Of a DNA stretch of 64,000 nucleotides, positions 53,411-62,722 are shown in pieces (positions within the stretch are counted from its first letter, which is position 1; each line of letters begins with the position of its first letter). Source of the stretch: Pseudomonas svalbardensis (GTDB lineage Bacteria; Pseudomonadota; Gammaproteobacteria; Pseudomonadales; Pseudomonadaceae). The DNA is taken from the NCBI RefSeq assembly GCF_030053115.1, contig NZ_CP125619.1:1489001-1553000 (forward strand), read 5' to 3'. Under the pieces are notes generated by a model, which had not been told where the DNA came from, did no database searches, and saw nothing but the letters and a program-made list of their open reading frames with translations. The translations under genes were made by a program, and so were the position numbers.

Positions 53411-54430
53411 TCAGACCTCGACCGGCACCGTCAGCTTCGGACTACCCAACGCATGCGTCTTCGAATCAAAAAACCGTAACTCACTCCCGGTTCCTTCAAA
53501 CACCTTCGCGTAGTGCCGCTTCTGGTGCTGAATGAACGCCTTGCTGCGCGGATAAATCGAGATCGCCACCACTTGCGGTTTCGCCTCGCGCAAAGCGTGG
53601 ATGATGTGGCTGTCCTGCTCACCCAAGGCATGACCGAACAGGCACAACCCGTCACCATGGCCAAGTAACTGGTCGTAGCAGAACGACAGATAGTCCGAGC
53701 TGCGAATGGTTTTGAGCTTGTCCTGCGCCGGACCTTCATTGACGAACAGCGGCACGTCGTCGAGGGTCTTGATCGTGTTGTTGATCGCGAAACTGCCGAG
53801 CAACGTGCCCTCGGTCGACATCAGTTTGCGCGCCGTACCGTCCTGATTGCGCACCAGATGCAACCCGCCATGCAGGTAAAGCAGCCGGGTTTTATCGGTC
53901 GCCGTGGCGCTCAGATCAAAGCTTGATTCTGCACCCTGAAACAGGTCGCTGATCGCATCAGGCTGGTGTTGAGTCGCCCAGTAGTTGAGCAGGTCGTAGT
54001 TGGTGGTGAACACGGTCCGGTAGCGGCCCAGTTCCTGATTGATTGTCGCCAGCGTCGAAGGCACCACCAGCCGCCACGGGATGTGCACCGCGTGCACGGT
54101 GTTGATCAGCGCTTCCTTGATCGCGTAGTAACGATTGCGCGGCGCGGCGGAGCTCACGGCCAGGGCCTTGTTGACCCGGCTGGTGGTTTTCAGTGCGCTG
54201 AGCACCTGTTCGAAGCTGCGTGTCTGCAGGGCGTCAAACACGCTCAGCTCGGACTGGCTCAGGGGTTTTTCTTCCACGGTACGGGCGTTTTCGAACAGCG
54301 AGTCGTAGCCGAAGTCGTCCCACACGGCGCGGCTGGCGCCGTTGCCCACCAGCAGGCCGCTGAACGAGGCGGTGGCGCGCAAGGCGTTCCAGTCTTCAAG
54401 TTGGGCATCAACATCCTGGAAATCGGTCAT
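53411..54430 (-). CDS. DUF4917 family protein with SIR2-like motifs
   Basis: From the ATG at 54430 the protein has 339 residues. LLVGNGAS (26-33), VFTTNYDLLNYW (about 140-151), LYLHGGLH (184-191) and LFGHALGEQDSHI (about 264-276) follow the order of the NAD-binding and catalytic motifs of SIR2-like domains found in bacterial defence proteins. No second effector domain or transmembrane segment is seen. NAD hydrolysis or binding is inferred from the motifs. The frame extends upstream to a TTG at 54439 only. The gene has no obvious partner. Confidence 0.75.
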   Translation of the reverse strand: MTDFQDVDAQLEDWNALRATASFSGLLVGNGASRAVWDDFGYDSLFENARTVEEKPLSQSELSVFDALQTRSFEQVLSALKTTSRVNKALAVSSAAPRNRYYAIKEALINTVHAVHIPWRLVVPSTLATINQELGRYRTVFTTNYDLLNYWATQHQPDAISDLFQGAESSFDLSATATDKTRLLYLHGGLHLVRNQDGTARKLMSTEGTLLGSFAINNTIKTLDDVPLFVNEGPAQDKLKTIRSSDYLSFCYDQLLGHGDGLCLFGHALGEQDSHIIHALREAKPQVVAISIYPRSKAFIQHQKRHYAKVFEGTGSELRFFDSKTHALGSPKLTVPVEV

Positions 54431-54586
54431 TGCGTTCAAAGTCTCAAAGCAGAAGGTCTGATGGGCGGCGACTTTATCACGCCCAAGACTTGAGCCAGAT
54501 CAAGTTACTTCATGACCGATAGGTCGATCCTGTGGGTACCCGCCAGTTCGGCGCTGCCGATTCGGCCTCAGCCAGGAGACTCGCTC

Positions 54587-55735
54587 ATGACCAGCACGTT
54601 TTTCATCCCCGCCGTGAACATCATGGGCATCGGTTGCCTCGACGAAGCCATGGACGCCATTCGCAAGTACGGTTTTCGCAAGGCGCTGATCGTCACCGAC
54701 GCCGGGCTGGCCAAGGCGGGCGTAGCGAAGATGATTGCCGAGAAGCTGGCGATGCAGGACATCGATTCGGTGATTTTCGACGGTGCCAAGCCCAACCCGA
54801 GCATCGCCAACGTCGAGAGCGGTCTGGGTCTGCTGAAAGAAACCCGCTGTGACTTCGTGGTGTCCCTGGGCGGCGGTTCGCCCCATGACTGCGCCAAAGG
54901 CATCGCGTTATGCGCGACCAACGGCGGGCAGATTCGCGATTACGAAGGCGTCGATCAATCCACCCAACCGCAACTGCCGCTGATCGCCATCAACACCACG
55001 GCCGGTACGGCCAGCGAGATGACCCGTTTCTGCATCATCACCGACGAATCCCGTCACGTGAAAATGGCCATTGTCGATCGCAACGTCACGCCGCTGCTGT
55101 CGGTCAACGACCCGGCGCTGATGGTCGCCATGCCCAAGGGCCTGACGGCTGCCACCGGCATGGACGCGTTGACTCACGCTATCGAAGCCTACGTTTCCAC
55201 TGCCGCCAATCCGATTACCGATGCCTGCGCACTGAATGCGATTACGTTGATCAGCAACAACCTGCGCCTGGCCGTCCGCGACGGCAGTGACATGGCCGCG
55301 CGGGAAAACATGGCCTACGCGCAGTTCCTCGCCGGCATGGCGTTCAATAACGCCTCCCTGGGTTATGTCCACGCCATGGCTCACCAGTTGGGCGGGTTTT
55401 ACGACTTGCCGCATGGTGTGTGCAACGCGGTCCTGCTGCCTCACGTACAAAGCTTTAACGCGCTGGTTTGCGCCGATCGCCTCACCGATGTCGCCCTTGC
55501 GATGGGCGCCGATGTTCACGGTTTCACCCCGGAAGCGGGCGCCCAGGCGGCCATCGTGGCGATCCGCAGCCTGTCCAAAGACGTGGAAATTCCCGCCGGT
55601 TTGCGTGAGCTCGGCGCCAAGCTCAACGACATCCCGATCCTCGCCACCAATGCCTTGAAAGACGCGTGTGGCCTGACCAATCCTCGCGTGGCGGATCAGC
55701 GCCAGATCGAGGAAATTTTCCGCAGCGCCTTTTAG
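54587..55735 (+). CDS. yiaY: Iron-containing alcohol dehydrogenase (YiaY/ErcA-like)
   Basis: The 382-residue enzyme from the ATG at 54587 (CAGGAGA upstream) has the group III ADH fold. [11 protein letters not shown] binds NAD, and the metal ligands lie in [14 protein letters not shown] and [22 protein letters not shown]. It resembles E. coli YiaY and Pseudomonas ErcA, which is linked to ethanol-oxidation signalling; the physiological substrate here is unknown. Its last four bases overlap the opposing MFS gene. Confidence 0.9.
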   Translation: MTSTFFIPAVNIMGIGCLDEAMDAIRKYGFRKALIVTDAGLAKAGVAKMIAEKLAMQDIDSVIFDGAKPNPSIANVESGLGLLKETRCDFVVSLGGGSPHDCAKGIALCATNGGQIRDYEGVDQSTQPQLPLIAINTTAGTASEMTRFCIITDESRHVKMAIVDRNVTPLLSVNDPALMVAMPKGLTAATGMDALTHAIEAYVSTAANPITDACALNAITLISNNLRLAVRDGSDMAARENMAYAQFLAGMAFNNASLGYVHAMAHQLGGFYDLPHGVCNAVLLPHVQSFNALVCADRLTDVALAMGADVHGFTPEAGAQAAIVAIRSLSKDVEIPAGLRELGAKLNDIPILATNALKDACGLTNPRVADQRQIEEIFRSAF

Positions 55736-56898
55736 GAAGTTTTGCGGCCGGGCGCGAGCATTACGCAGAGCATCGCGCCCAACGCCAGCAAGGTACACAA
55801 CAGTGACAACGGCCATGCTTGCGGGCTCGCGATCAAACTGGCGATCCCGCCGATAACGGCAGCCATCAGTTGATGAATGAAACCACTCAACGCCATCGCA
55901 TACGCACCGCCGACCGGCGAACCGTCATTGGCCAGGGACAGGCTGATCGGATAGGTCAAAGACTGGCCGAACACCGCAACGCAATAGGGCAACCAGAACA
56001 GCAGCGCCACTGAAGTGCCCGCCAGACTCCCCAGCAACATCACCGCGCTCCCAGCCAGCACCAGCCCCACACCCGCCGTTATCAACCCGCGTTGACCGGT
56101 GCGAAGTACAAAGCCATTGACCCCCAAAGCCCCCAGAAAATAGGCCGCGCTGATCGGCCAGCCCAACAACCCGTATTCCACGGCCGACCAGTTGAACGGC
56201 CCTTGCAGAATTAGCGGCGCTGCGGTGTTGAACGCGACAATCACCCCGTACCCAAGGCCGCCGGTGAGGGCCGGCAACAGAAAGGCTCGATGACGCAAAA
56301 TGCGCCAATAGCTCGGCCAGGCGGATGACGGGGCATTCTCCTCGGCCAGCATTGGGAACCTAACCCGGGCCACGACCAGCCCCATCATCAGACTCACAGC
56401 ACCCAACAGGTAGAAAATCGCTGGCCAGCCCAGCGCCACCTGGATGATCGACCCCAGGTATTGGCCGATCCCCAGCGCCACCACAAAGGAAATCGAAATC
56501 CAGGACAACGCCTTGGCCAGCAGGTCGCCGCGGAAACTGTCGCGGATCAGCACCCGGGCCATGACCGAAATGCCGCTGGCGCCAATGCCCTGAACCAGTC
56601 GAAACGCCAGGAACGATTCAAGCGTCTGGCTCAGGGGCAACGCCAGATTGCCCAACCCGTAGATGCCGAGTGCGGCGAGCAGCACCGGTTTGCGGCCGAT
56701 GCGCTGGCCAAGGCTGCCCCAAAACAACATCGGCAACGCCATGCCGATCAGATACACCGCCAGCCCCCAGGAAACCTGCGAGGCGTCGGCGGACAAATCC
56801 CGGGCCATGTCCGGCAGCGCCGGCAGGTAAATGCTCATGCCCAATTGCGCGAGGAAAACCGTGCAGCAGGTGACGAGGAGGGTGGTGCTGCTCTTCAT
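55732..56898 (-). CDS. MFS multidrug efflux-type transporter (Bcr/CflA-like)
   Basis: The 388-residue carrier has 12 hydrophobic segments. It begins [21 protein letters not shown], the standard TM1 of the DHA1 Bcr/CflA group, with motif [13 protein letters not shown] after TM2 and [10 protein letters not shown] in TM4. It starts 21 bp after the alpha-oxoamine synthase gene on the same strand, so it may export that enzyme's product. Confidence 0.87.
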   Translation of the reverse strand: MKSSTTLLVTCCTVFLAQLGMSIYLPALPDMARDLSADASQVSWGLAVYLIGMALPMLFWGSLGQRIGRKPVLLAALGIYGLGNLALPLSQTLESFLAFRLVQGIGASGISVMARVLIRDSFRGDLLAKALSWISISFVVALGIGQYLGSIIQVALGWPAIFYLLGAVSLMMGLVVARVRFPMLAEENAPSSAWPSYWRILRHRAFLLPALTGGLGYGVIVAFNTAAPLILQGPFNWSAVEYGLLGWPISAAYFLGALGVNGFVLRTGQRGLITAGVGLVLAGSAVMLLGSLAGTSVALLFWLPYCVAVFGQSLTYPISLSLANDGSPVGGAYAMALSGFIHQLMAAVIGGIASLIASPQAWPLSLLCTLLALGAMLCVMLAPGRKTS

Positions 56899-56919
56899 TG
56901 AATCTTCCCTGGTTTCAGT

Positions 56920-58155
56920 TCAACAGCCGATGTCCCGGCCTCGAGTGCGTAAAAGCTCGGTGATGAGTTCACAAAAGTGTCGGATCAGCGTCGGCTCCAT
57001 GTCGGCGCGCAGGGTGATTCTGATGGCTGCCTTGCCTTGTGCGACCACCGGAAAAAAGACGGCCGAGGTGAAGAAACCGTGATTGGCCAGTTCCATGGCA
57101 ATGCTGTTGGCCAGCGCTGCTTCGCCGCAGTTGACCAATCGAATCGCCATGTTGCTGTTGTGTTGATCGGTTCGGATGAGGCTGTCGAACAGCCGGATAT
57201 TAACCTGAAGTTTTTCCTGTAACGCGGCAAATTCAGGCGTGCGATGAAGCTGGATGGATGCTCTGCCCGCGCCAATGGCTGCACTGTTCAGGCTTTGCGA
57301 CCAATTGCTGGGGCCGCCGTAACGTGCAATGAGCCTCTTCTGCCGTTCATTGCCCAGCATCACCAGACCACCGCTGGCCCCAAACGACTTGGCCAGCGAG
57401 GCGACGATCAGGCAGTCATCCTCCAGGGCATGCAACCTGGGGCGCACGAGGCCTGCGCCGAATGTTCCGACAGCGGACAGAGCGTGGGAATCATCCAGAT
57501 AGAGAAACAACCCGTAGCGGTCCTTCAGATACAAAAGACTGTCCATGTCCGCGACCCCGCCCATGCTGTAGGCGCCGTCGGCGACATACGCGATGGTGCG
57601 GTGTTGCTGGCACTGCTTCTCGAGAAAATCCATGTCGTTATGAGGGCAGGTCACGACCGTGGTTTCATCGGCGCAGGCGGCTTTGAGGTGATTCATCGAG
57701 TAATGCGCCAACCGGTCGAAGACCATCACGGGAGGTCGGTTTTCCGTGAACACGCCGCTGGCCAGCAATGGCAGGATTCCGGCACTCGCTGCACTGCACG
57801 ACAAGGTGCTCAGGCAACTGGCGCCGAACAACTCGGACAGTTCGGTTTCGTACTGTTCCAAAATTGCCAGCTTGCAGCGGTTCTTTGAGTTGGCGACGCG
57901 AAGGGTGCCGGTTTCCCACAGGGTATTCATGGCGCCGTCGAGAATGTCGGGATGGTGATCCAGGCCCAGGTACGACGTCGTGCAGAAATGATGAAACGCG
58001 CGCCCGTGCTGATCGAGCATCCGGTTGGCACTTTTGATTTCGACGTTAAGCCCCGAAATTTTCCCGGCTTCAGCGCTCTCCCAATCGTGATCGGCCAACG
58101 CGATGACTTTGCGGTAGTTGGTGTAGAGGTTTGCCGCCTGTGCTGTCTGGTCCAT
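56920..58155 (-). CDS. Alpha-oxoamine synthase family PLP enzyme
   Basis: The 411-residue protein has the BioF/KBL/CqsA fold-type I pattern. FCTTSYLGLDHHPDI is at 57-71, VADGAYSMGG (191-200) and DDSHALSAVGTFGAG (221-235) form the cofactor pocket, and the PLP lysine is Lys256 in SLAKSFGASGG. These enzymes condense an amino acid with an acyl-CoA to give an aminoketone; CqsA and LqsA make signals this way. It is not bioF, because no biotin genes surround it. It leads a two-gene operon with an exporter. Confidence 0.88.
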   Translation of the reverse strand: MDQTAQAANLYTNYRKVIALADHDWESAEAGKISGLNVEIKSANRMLDQHGRAFHHFCTTSYLGLDHHPDILDGAMNTLWETGTLRVANSKNRCKLAILEQYETELSELFGASCLSTLSCSAASAGILPLLASGVFTENRPPVMVFDRLAHYSMNHLKAACADETTVVTCPHNDMDFLEKQCQQHRTIAYVADGAYSMGGVADMDSLLYLKDRYGLFLYLDDSHALSAVGTFGAGLVRPRLHALEDDCLIVASLAKSFGASGGLVMLGNERQKRLIARYGGPSNWSQSLNSAAIGAGRASIQLHRTPEFAALQEKLQVNIRLFDSLIRTDQHNSNMAIRLVNCGEAALANSIAMELANHGFFTSAVFFPVVAQGKAAIRITLRADMEPTLIRHFCELITELLRTRGRDIGC

Positions 58156-58394
58156 ATGAAAATGACTTTCCTTGAGTGAAACGATCCATGGGTGTGTTGC
58201 AGTTCGTGTGTGTTTCCAGACTTTACAGAGCGCGGCGGAGGCTTTGAATCGGCTGTTTCCGGTACGGCTGAGTGTTACAAGAGATTTATGTGTAGGGCGA
58301 TGCCTCCTGATGTTGTGGGCAATTTGCTTTGCCGAGTCGCGTAGAAACCGGGCTATCCTGCCGACTCAGTCGAACAGAAGTCATCGACCCCTCA

Positions 58395-58855
58395 ATGCTG
58401 CAAAAAAGCCTGATCCGCCGCCTCGACCTGATCACTCTCCAGCTGTTTGTCGCCGTTCATGAGGAGGGCACGCTGACCCGTGCCGCAGCGCGTGAAGCCA
58501 TCGCCGTGTCGGCGGCCAGCAAGCGGCTGATGGAGTTGGAAGAAGCGTTGGGCATCAGTCTGTTCGTGCGCCAGGCCAAGGGCATGACCCTGACGCCGGC
58601 CGGTGAAACCTTGTTGCACCATGCTCGGCAGATGCTGTTCAACGTCGAGAAAATGGGGCTCGAACTGGGCGAACACAGCCACGGTATCCGCGGTTATGTG
58701 CGGATGCTCGCCAACCTGTCGGCGATCATTCAGTTTCTGCCCGAAGACCTGCGGGACTTTTCCGAGCGTCATCCTCAGGTCAAGACCGACCTCGAAGAGC
58801 GCCCCAGCAGCGGGGTGATTCAGGGTGTGCTGGATGGCGTGGTCGACCTTGGGGC
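58395..58855 (+). pseudogene. Truncated LysR-family regulator
   Basis: The frame from the ATG at 58395 codes a complete LysR helix-turn-helix (GTLTRAAAREAIAVSAASKRLMELEEAL) and about 85 residues of the effector domain. It then breaks after QGVLDGVVDLG. Normal LysR proteins have about 300 residues; about half remain. The frame continues into the transporter remnant with unrelated residues and stops at 58907. It is divergent from the alpha-oxoamine synthase operon, the usual place for its regulator. Confidence 0.8.
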
Positions 58856-59173
58856 GCGGTGGGGTTCTTCTGTGCGGGGATCTTCGCTAACCACACGACC
58901 TTCCTGATTGTCGCGCTGGGCTTGCTTGGTGCCGGGATCATCGCGTCTATCCCGAGCTTCTGGACCCTGCCGCCAAAACTGCTGGCCGGTGCCGGCGCAG
59001 GGGCTGCGGGCGGGATCGCAGTGATCAACACCCTTGGCCAGTTCGGCGGCATCATCAGCCCGGTGATGGTGGGGCGGATCAAAGACCTGACGGGCAGCAC
59101 CACGCCGGCACTGTATGTCATCGGCGTCGCGGCACTGATCGCCGTCGCGCTGCTGCTGTGGGGGTTGCCGTAG
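58856..59173 (+). pseudogene. C-terminal remnant of an MFS transporter (ACS family)
   Basis: About 105 residues remain: GFFCAGIFANHTTFLIVALG, then SIPSFWTLPPKLLAGAGAGAAGG and NTLGQFGGIISPVMVGRIKDLTG. This is the last third of an anion:cation symporter such as tartrate or phthalate carriers. There is no start codon context of its own; it joins directly to the LysR fragment at about 58855, the mark of a deletion. Confidence 0.78.
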
Positions 59174-59198
59174 AAGCTGCGCACGCTCGACAAGTTTT

Positions 59199-59279
59199 AA
59201 AAGATCGCCGGCTATCCCAGTTCGTGCAGGGACCACGCATCCCTGTAGGCGCTGGCGCAGCCTGCGATCTTTTGATCTT
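59199..59279. repeat. GATCGC hairpin-repeat copy 3 (diverged)
   Basis: The left end AAAAGATCGCCGG and right end GCGATCTTTTGATCTT are inverted and resemble the ends of the 27044 element. The middle contains CTGTAGGCGCTGGCGCAGCCTG, a fragment of the second REP family. It separates the MFS remnant and the YdcZ-type gene. Confidence 0.6.
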
Positions 59280-59767
59280 CAAGACGTCGCAATGATCGCC
59301 TTTGCCGGCGAAGTACCGAACTGAATCAACACCACTCCAGCCACCAACAAAATCGCACCAACCATTCGCGGCAACTTCATCTCCCGCTCCACCAACCCAA
59401 ACCATCCGAAGTGATCCAGCACCAGCGAGGCAACCACCTGTCCCGCCAGCGCCAAAGCAATAAACCCCGATGCCCCGAGTTTGGGCAGCAACATCAGCGC
59501 CAACGAAATAAAGCACACCCCAAACGCGCCACCGGTCCACATCCACAGCGGCGCCTTGCTGATGAACGCCAGCGACGGCAACGGCAAACGCAGCGCCAAC
59601 ATAACCGGCAACAACACCACAATACTCACCAACAACGACGCGAGGGTCGCCCACAACGGATGGCCCAAACCGCGCCCGAGGTTGGCGTTGATTGCGCTTT
59701 GAAAAGGCACCACCGCCCCGGCTATCACGGCCAGTAGCAACAGCCCGGCCCAATGCAACGTACTCAT
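59279..59767 (-). CDS. DMT-superfamily YdcZ-like (DUF606) transporter
   Basis: The 162-residue protein has five hydrophobic segments, the usual size for the small YdcZ/DUF606 half-transporters, which probably act as dimers. PFQSAINANLGRGLGHPLWATLASLLVS is the conserved start and LIALALAGQVVASLVLDHFGWFG the second half. The substrate is unknown. It is divergent from the LysR gene at 59845, which may control it. Confidence 0.85.
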   Translation of the reverse strand: MSTLHWAGLLLLAVIAGAVVPFQSAINANLGRGLGHPLWATLASLLVSIVVLLPVMLALRLPLPSLAFISKAPLWMWTGGAFGVCFISLALMLLPKLGASGFIALALAGQVVASLVLDHFGWFGLVEREMKLPRMVGAILLVAGVVLIQFGTSPAKAIIATS

Positions 59768-59844
59768 GAAGATTCTCCAACAGGTTTTGCTGGACTCTAG
59801 AGTATTCGTCGCGCAGATTTAAATTCCAAATAGCTATCCAGAAC

Positions 59845-60756
59845 ATGCATCAGATGAATAATCTTCGGCGCGTCGACCTCAATTTACTGGTGATCCTCGA
59901 CGCCTTGCTCAGCGAGCAACACGTGACCCGTGCCGCCGAGCGCCTGCACCTGAGTCAGCCGGCCGTCAGTCATGCCTTGGCGCGGTTGCGTGATCTGCTC
60001 GGCGATCCTTTGCTGGTGCGGGCGGGCGCCAGCCTCGTGCCAACCTCGCGAGCCCTGGAGTTGATGGCTCCGTTGGCCGAAGCCCTTGCTCAAGTGCAAT
60101 CGCTGCTGGCACCGAATACCTTCGATCCGGCCACCGCCAAGCGCACGTTTCGACTGGCGATGTCCGACTATGGCGCTGCAATCGTCCTGCCGGGGTTGAT
60201 ACGGACCTTGCGCCGGGAAGCGCCGGGCATCGATCTGCAAATCAGCCATGCCAGCCGCGAAGGCATGCTCGAGGGGGTGCTCAACGGCGACATCGACGTG
60301 GCGGCAGGTGTCTTTCCAGAGTTGCCGAACGAGTTGCGCAGCACCCCGCTGTTCGAAGAGCACTACGCCTGTCTGGCAGACCGCAACAGCCTGCCCGCCG
60401 ATGGCGTGCTCGACCTGCCGACCTACCTCGCCCGCCCCCATGTCCTGCTGGAAATGCGTGGCAGCGGCACCCCGGAAATCGAACGGGCCCTGACAGCCCT
60501 GCGTGAACGCCGTCGCGTGGCGATCAGCCTGCCGCACTGGAGCGTCGCTCCGGAACTCATCAGCGGCACAGACCTGATCCTCACCGTCGCTTCCCGAGGG
60601 TTGCTCAACATCGATGAACAGTCGTTGATCGTGGTCCCGCCGCCGTTTCACATTCCGTCGTTTACGTTTGTGTTGGTTTGGCACAAGCGGCGGGGCGGGG
60701 ATCAGGCTTTGAATTGGTTGAATGGGCGGATCGAGGAGGGGATCAGGCAGGATTGA
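59845..60756 (+). CDS. LysR-family transcriptional regulator
   Basis: The 303-residue protein is complete. The N-terminal helix-turn-helix is HVTRAAERLHLSQPAVSHALARLRDLLGDPLL (about 26-57) and the effector domain follows. The start is either 59845 or 59854; neither has a strong ribosome site. It is divergent from the YdcZ-like gene with 77 bp between them, so it probably regulates that gene. Confidence 0.9.
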   Translation: MHQMNNLRRVDLNLLVILDALLSEQHVTRAAERLHLSQPAVSHALARLRDLLGDPLLVRAGASLVPTSRALELMAPLAEALAQVQSLLAPNTFDPATAKRTFRLAMSDYGAAIVLPGLIRTLRREAPGIDLQISHASREGMLEGVLNGDIDVAAGVFPELPNELRSTPLFEEHYACLADRNSLPADGVLDLPTYLARPHVLLEMRGSGTPEIERALTALRERRRVAISLPHWSVAPELISGTDLILTVASRGLLNIDEQSLIVVPPPFHIPSFTFVLVWHKRRGGDQALNWLNGRIEEGIRQD

Positions 60757-60781
60757 TCTTCAGGGTGGCGCACGCTGATAT

Positions 60782-61066
60782 CTACCAATTGGTGGGGGGA
60801 AGTCGCCGAGTATGGAAGACCCTAAGCGCTTGCAAGCGACCTTGGCGAACTCGATAGGGAATCAGATACGGCCGGTCGGGCAAAACCCATTCACGAGTCC
60901 CGGGCAAGCGACCTTCTCGGCCTGTCGCGGGAAATCGAGCAAGGTGATCAACGTTGGCGAGAATGGCTTGAACGAAATCTGCCGCCGCCTTTGGGTTTTC
61001 CATCGCGATGTACGCGGCTTCGTCATCGAGATTCTTTAATGCAGTACGCAGCCACTCAACCCGCAT
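60782..61066 (-). CDS. parE: ParE/RelE-family toxin
   Basis: The 94-residue toxin starts at 61066 (MRVEWLRTALKNLDDEA). It has the ParE fold signature: IAMENPKAAADFVQAILANVDHL, FPATGREGRLPGTREWV and the end PYRVRQGRLQALRVFHTRR. ParE toxins inhibit DNA gyrase and RelE ones cut mRNA; this one looks ParE-like. Its start overlaps the end of the antitoxin by 11 bp, so translation is coupled. Confidence 0.85.
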   Translation of the reverse strand: MRVEWLRTALKNLDDEAAYIAMENPKAAADFVQAILANVDHLARFPATGREGRLPGTREWVLPDRPYLIPYRVRQGRLQALRVFHTRRLPPTNW

Positions 61067-61295
61067 TGGCTGTCCACTTGTCGGCGATTGCATTCACTTC
61101 TTCCGGCGTTGCGAAGTCACCGGCATCGGCTTCTTTCAGCGCTTTCTGAATTTCCTCGATTTGCCAGGCTTCTCGCGCGAGATACTCACGCAGAGCATCC
61201 ACCGCGAGAAATGACTTGCTGCGACCGGTGGCCTTGGCAAGGTTGGCGAGCGTATCGGCCAGTTCGTCTGGCAAGCGTAAAGACATGACGGACAT
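61056..61295 (-). CDS. parD: ParD/CopG-like antitoxin
   Basis: The 79-residue protein has the ribbon-helix-helix start MSLRLPDELADTLANLAKATGRSKSFLAVDALREYL. The C-terminal helix WQIEEIQKALKEADAGDFATPEEV probably wraps the toxin. It precedes the toxin on the minus strand, the usual order. The start is the ATG at 61295 or 61286. Confidence 0.85.
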   Translation of the reverse strand: MSVMSLRLPDELADTLANLAKATGRSKSFLAVDALREYLAREAWQIEEIQKALKEADAGDFATPEEVNAIADKWTANAG

Positions 61296-61308
61296 GACGG
61301 TCTCGATG

Positions 61309-61333
61309 TAGTGGTTTGTAATACAACATACTA
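61309..61333 (-). promoter_or_regulatory. Palindromic operator upstream of parDE
   Basis: TTGTA-A-TACAA (61316-61326) is a perfect palindrome inside the longer imperfect repeat TAGTGGTTTGT...ACAACATACTA (61309-61333). It lies 14-38 bp before the antitoxin start, where the ribbon-helix-helix antitoxin is expected to bind and repress the operon. Confidence 0.5.
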
Positions 61334-61460
61334 CCGCGTCGTGCAGGGGAGGACGCTACCCCCATTCGTCTGTCGTAACAATTGGTTGAACGGTCACTCC
61401 GAGCCGGGGATAGTGCGCTGCTGAAATTGTCTGGTTTTGAAGCACACAAGGAGCAGGGGA

Positions 61461-62240
61461 ATGACATTGAAGTCCGGGTTGATGGGATGTTCGGCGCTGC
61501 GTGGTTTGGTGATGACTAGCAACACCAGACTGCTCGGCCCAATCCTCGCCTTCAGCGTTTTAACCATGACTGGCTACGCTCAAGCGGCCTGCGAAGAACT
61601 GCCCTTCGATGGGCATTCGCTGGCTCGCTGCAAGGTATGGCCGGCTTTTAAAGACCAAGCCATTGCGACGAAATCGACATTTACGCCGGTCTCCGAAGAC
61701 GTAAACGATGGCGGGATGTTCGATCTGGAACTGTCGATCGTCAATTCCACCAACGACCAGACGCTGGCCACTTACCGCAAGAACGAAGCTTACAATTCCG
61801 ACGCAGTCGGTTTTGAAGGTCTTGTCATTGATACGGCGCGCTACAAGCTGGCGTCGGATGTCCGGGCCTTTGGTCTGCGTTCGGACTTTGGTCACCGATC
61901 GAGTGCTATGCCCTACTCCAAAACCGATCTTGCGTTGTACCTCAGGGAGGGTAATACCCTGCGTCCAGTGCTGGAGGGGCTGGTGGTTGCCAAGAACACG
62001 GGTGAGTGGATGGGCGACTGCACAGGTCAGGGGCAGGACATACGCAGAACCGTCGAAATCGGCAAATCGACTCACAACGGATTTGTAGACTTGATCGTCA
62101 CTTCAAGCATCACCGTGCTGAAAAACTTCAAATCAGGCGAGGAGTGCCTTTCTAAAACCAGCGATCTGAAAAAAACACAGATCACGCTGAGCTACGATGG
62201 CAAACACTACGTCGTGCCTGAAGAACTCAAAGGTTACTGA
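61461..62240 (+). CDS. Secreted hypothetical protein
   Basis: From the ATG at 61461 (AAGGAG and AGGGGA upstream) the protein has 259 residues. It has a hydrophobic segment (about 24-42) ending GYAQA, so it is probably exported; an ATG at 61512 would give a more typical signal length. The mature part has cysteines at [21 protein letters not shown] and EECLSK, likely paired in two disulfides. No known domain is recognised. fosA starts 4 bp after the stop. Confidence 0.75.
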   Translation: MTLKSGLMGCSALRGLVMTSNTRLLGPILAFSVLTMTGYAQAACEELPFDGHSLARCKVWPAFKDQAIATKSTFTPVSEDVNDGGMFDLELSIVNSTNDQTLATYRKNEAYNSDAVGFEGLVIDTARYKLASDVRAFGLRSDFGHRSSAMPYSKTDLALYLREGNTLRPVLEGLVVAKNTGEWMGDCTGQGQDIRRTVEIGKSTHNGFVDLIVTSSITVLKNFKSGEECLSKTSDLKKTQITLSYDGKHYVVPEELKGY

Positions 62241-62244
62241 AAAA

Positions 62245-62661
62245 ATGCTCACCGGCCTCAACCACCTGACCCTCGCCGTCACCGACCTGAACCGCAGCGT
62301 GGCGTTCTATCAAGATCTGCTGCAACTTCGCGTCGAAGCCACCTGGGACACGGGCGCCTACCTTTCTCTGCCGGGACTATGGCTGTGCCTTTCCCTCGAT
62401 CCATTGCGCAAGCCTGAACCCGCCGCTGACTACACCCACTATGCCTTCAGCCTCGACGCAGCGGATTTCCCTCTGCTCGTTGAGCGTCTGCGTGCCGCCC
62501 ATGTACAGGAATGGCGCGACAACCGCAGTGAAGGCGCGTCCTTCTATTTCCTCGACCCGAACTGCCACAAACTTGAAGCCCATGTCGGTGACCTGACGTC
62601 ACGGCTGGCAGCCTGTCGGCAGCGGCCTTATGCCGGGATGAAGTTCTTCGACGATCCGTAA
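62245..62661 (+). CDS. fosA: Fosfomycin-inactivating glutathione transferase FosA
   Basis: The 138-residue protein resembles P. aeruginosa FosA (135 residues). [12 protein letters not shown] carries the metal ligand His7, [10 protein letters not shown] carries His65 and [10 protein letters not shown] carries Glu111. The end [11 protein letters not shown] matches FosA. FosA adds glutathione to fosfomycin in a Mn and K-dependent reaction. It begins 4 bp after the stop of the secreted-protein gene and may share its transcript. Confidence 0.9.
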   Translation: MLTGLNHLTLAVTDLNRSVAFYQDLLQLRVEATWDTGAYLSLPGLWLCLSLDPLRKPEPAADYTHYAFSLDAADFPLLVERLRAAHVQEWRDNRSEGASFYFLDPNCHKLEAHVGDLTSRLAACRQRPYAGMKFFDDP

Positions 62662-62722
62662 GTCGGGTTCCGGGAACCTGAGATAGACTTGCGTGCATTC
62701 ACCAAGGCTAACAGGACCTCCA

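Noticed and set aside
56920..58155. Assignment as bioF (8-amino-7-oxononanoate synthase)
   Set aside because: No biotin gene is adjacent, and the partner is an MFS exporter; a CqsA-like or other role is at least as likely.
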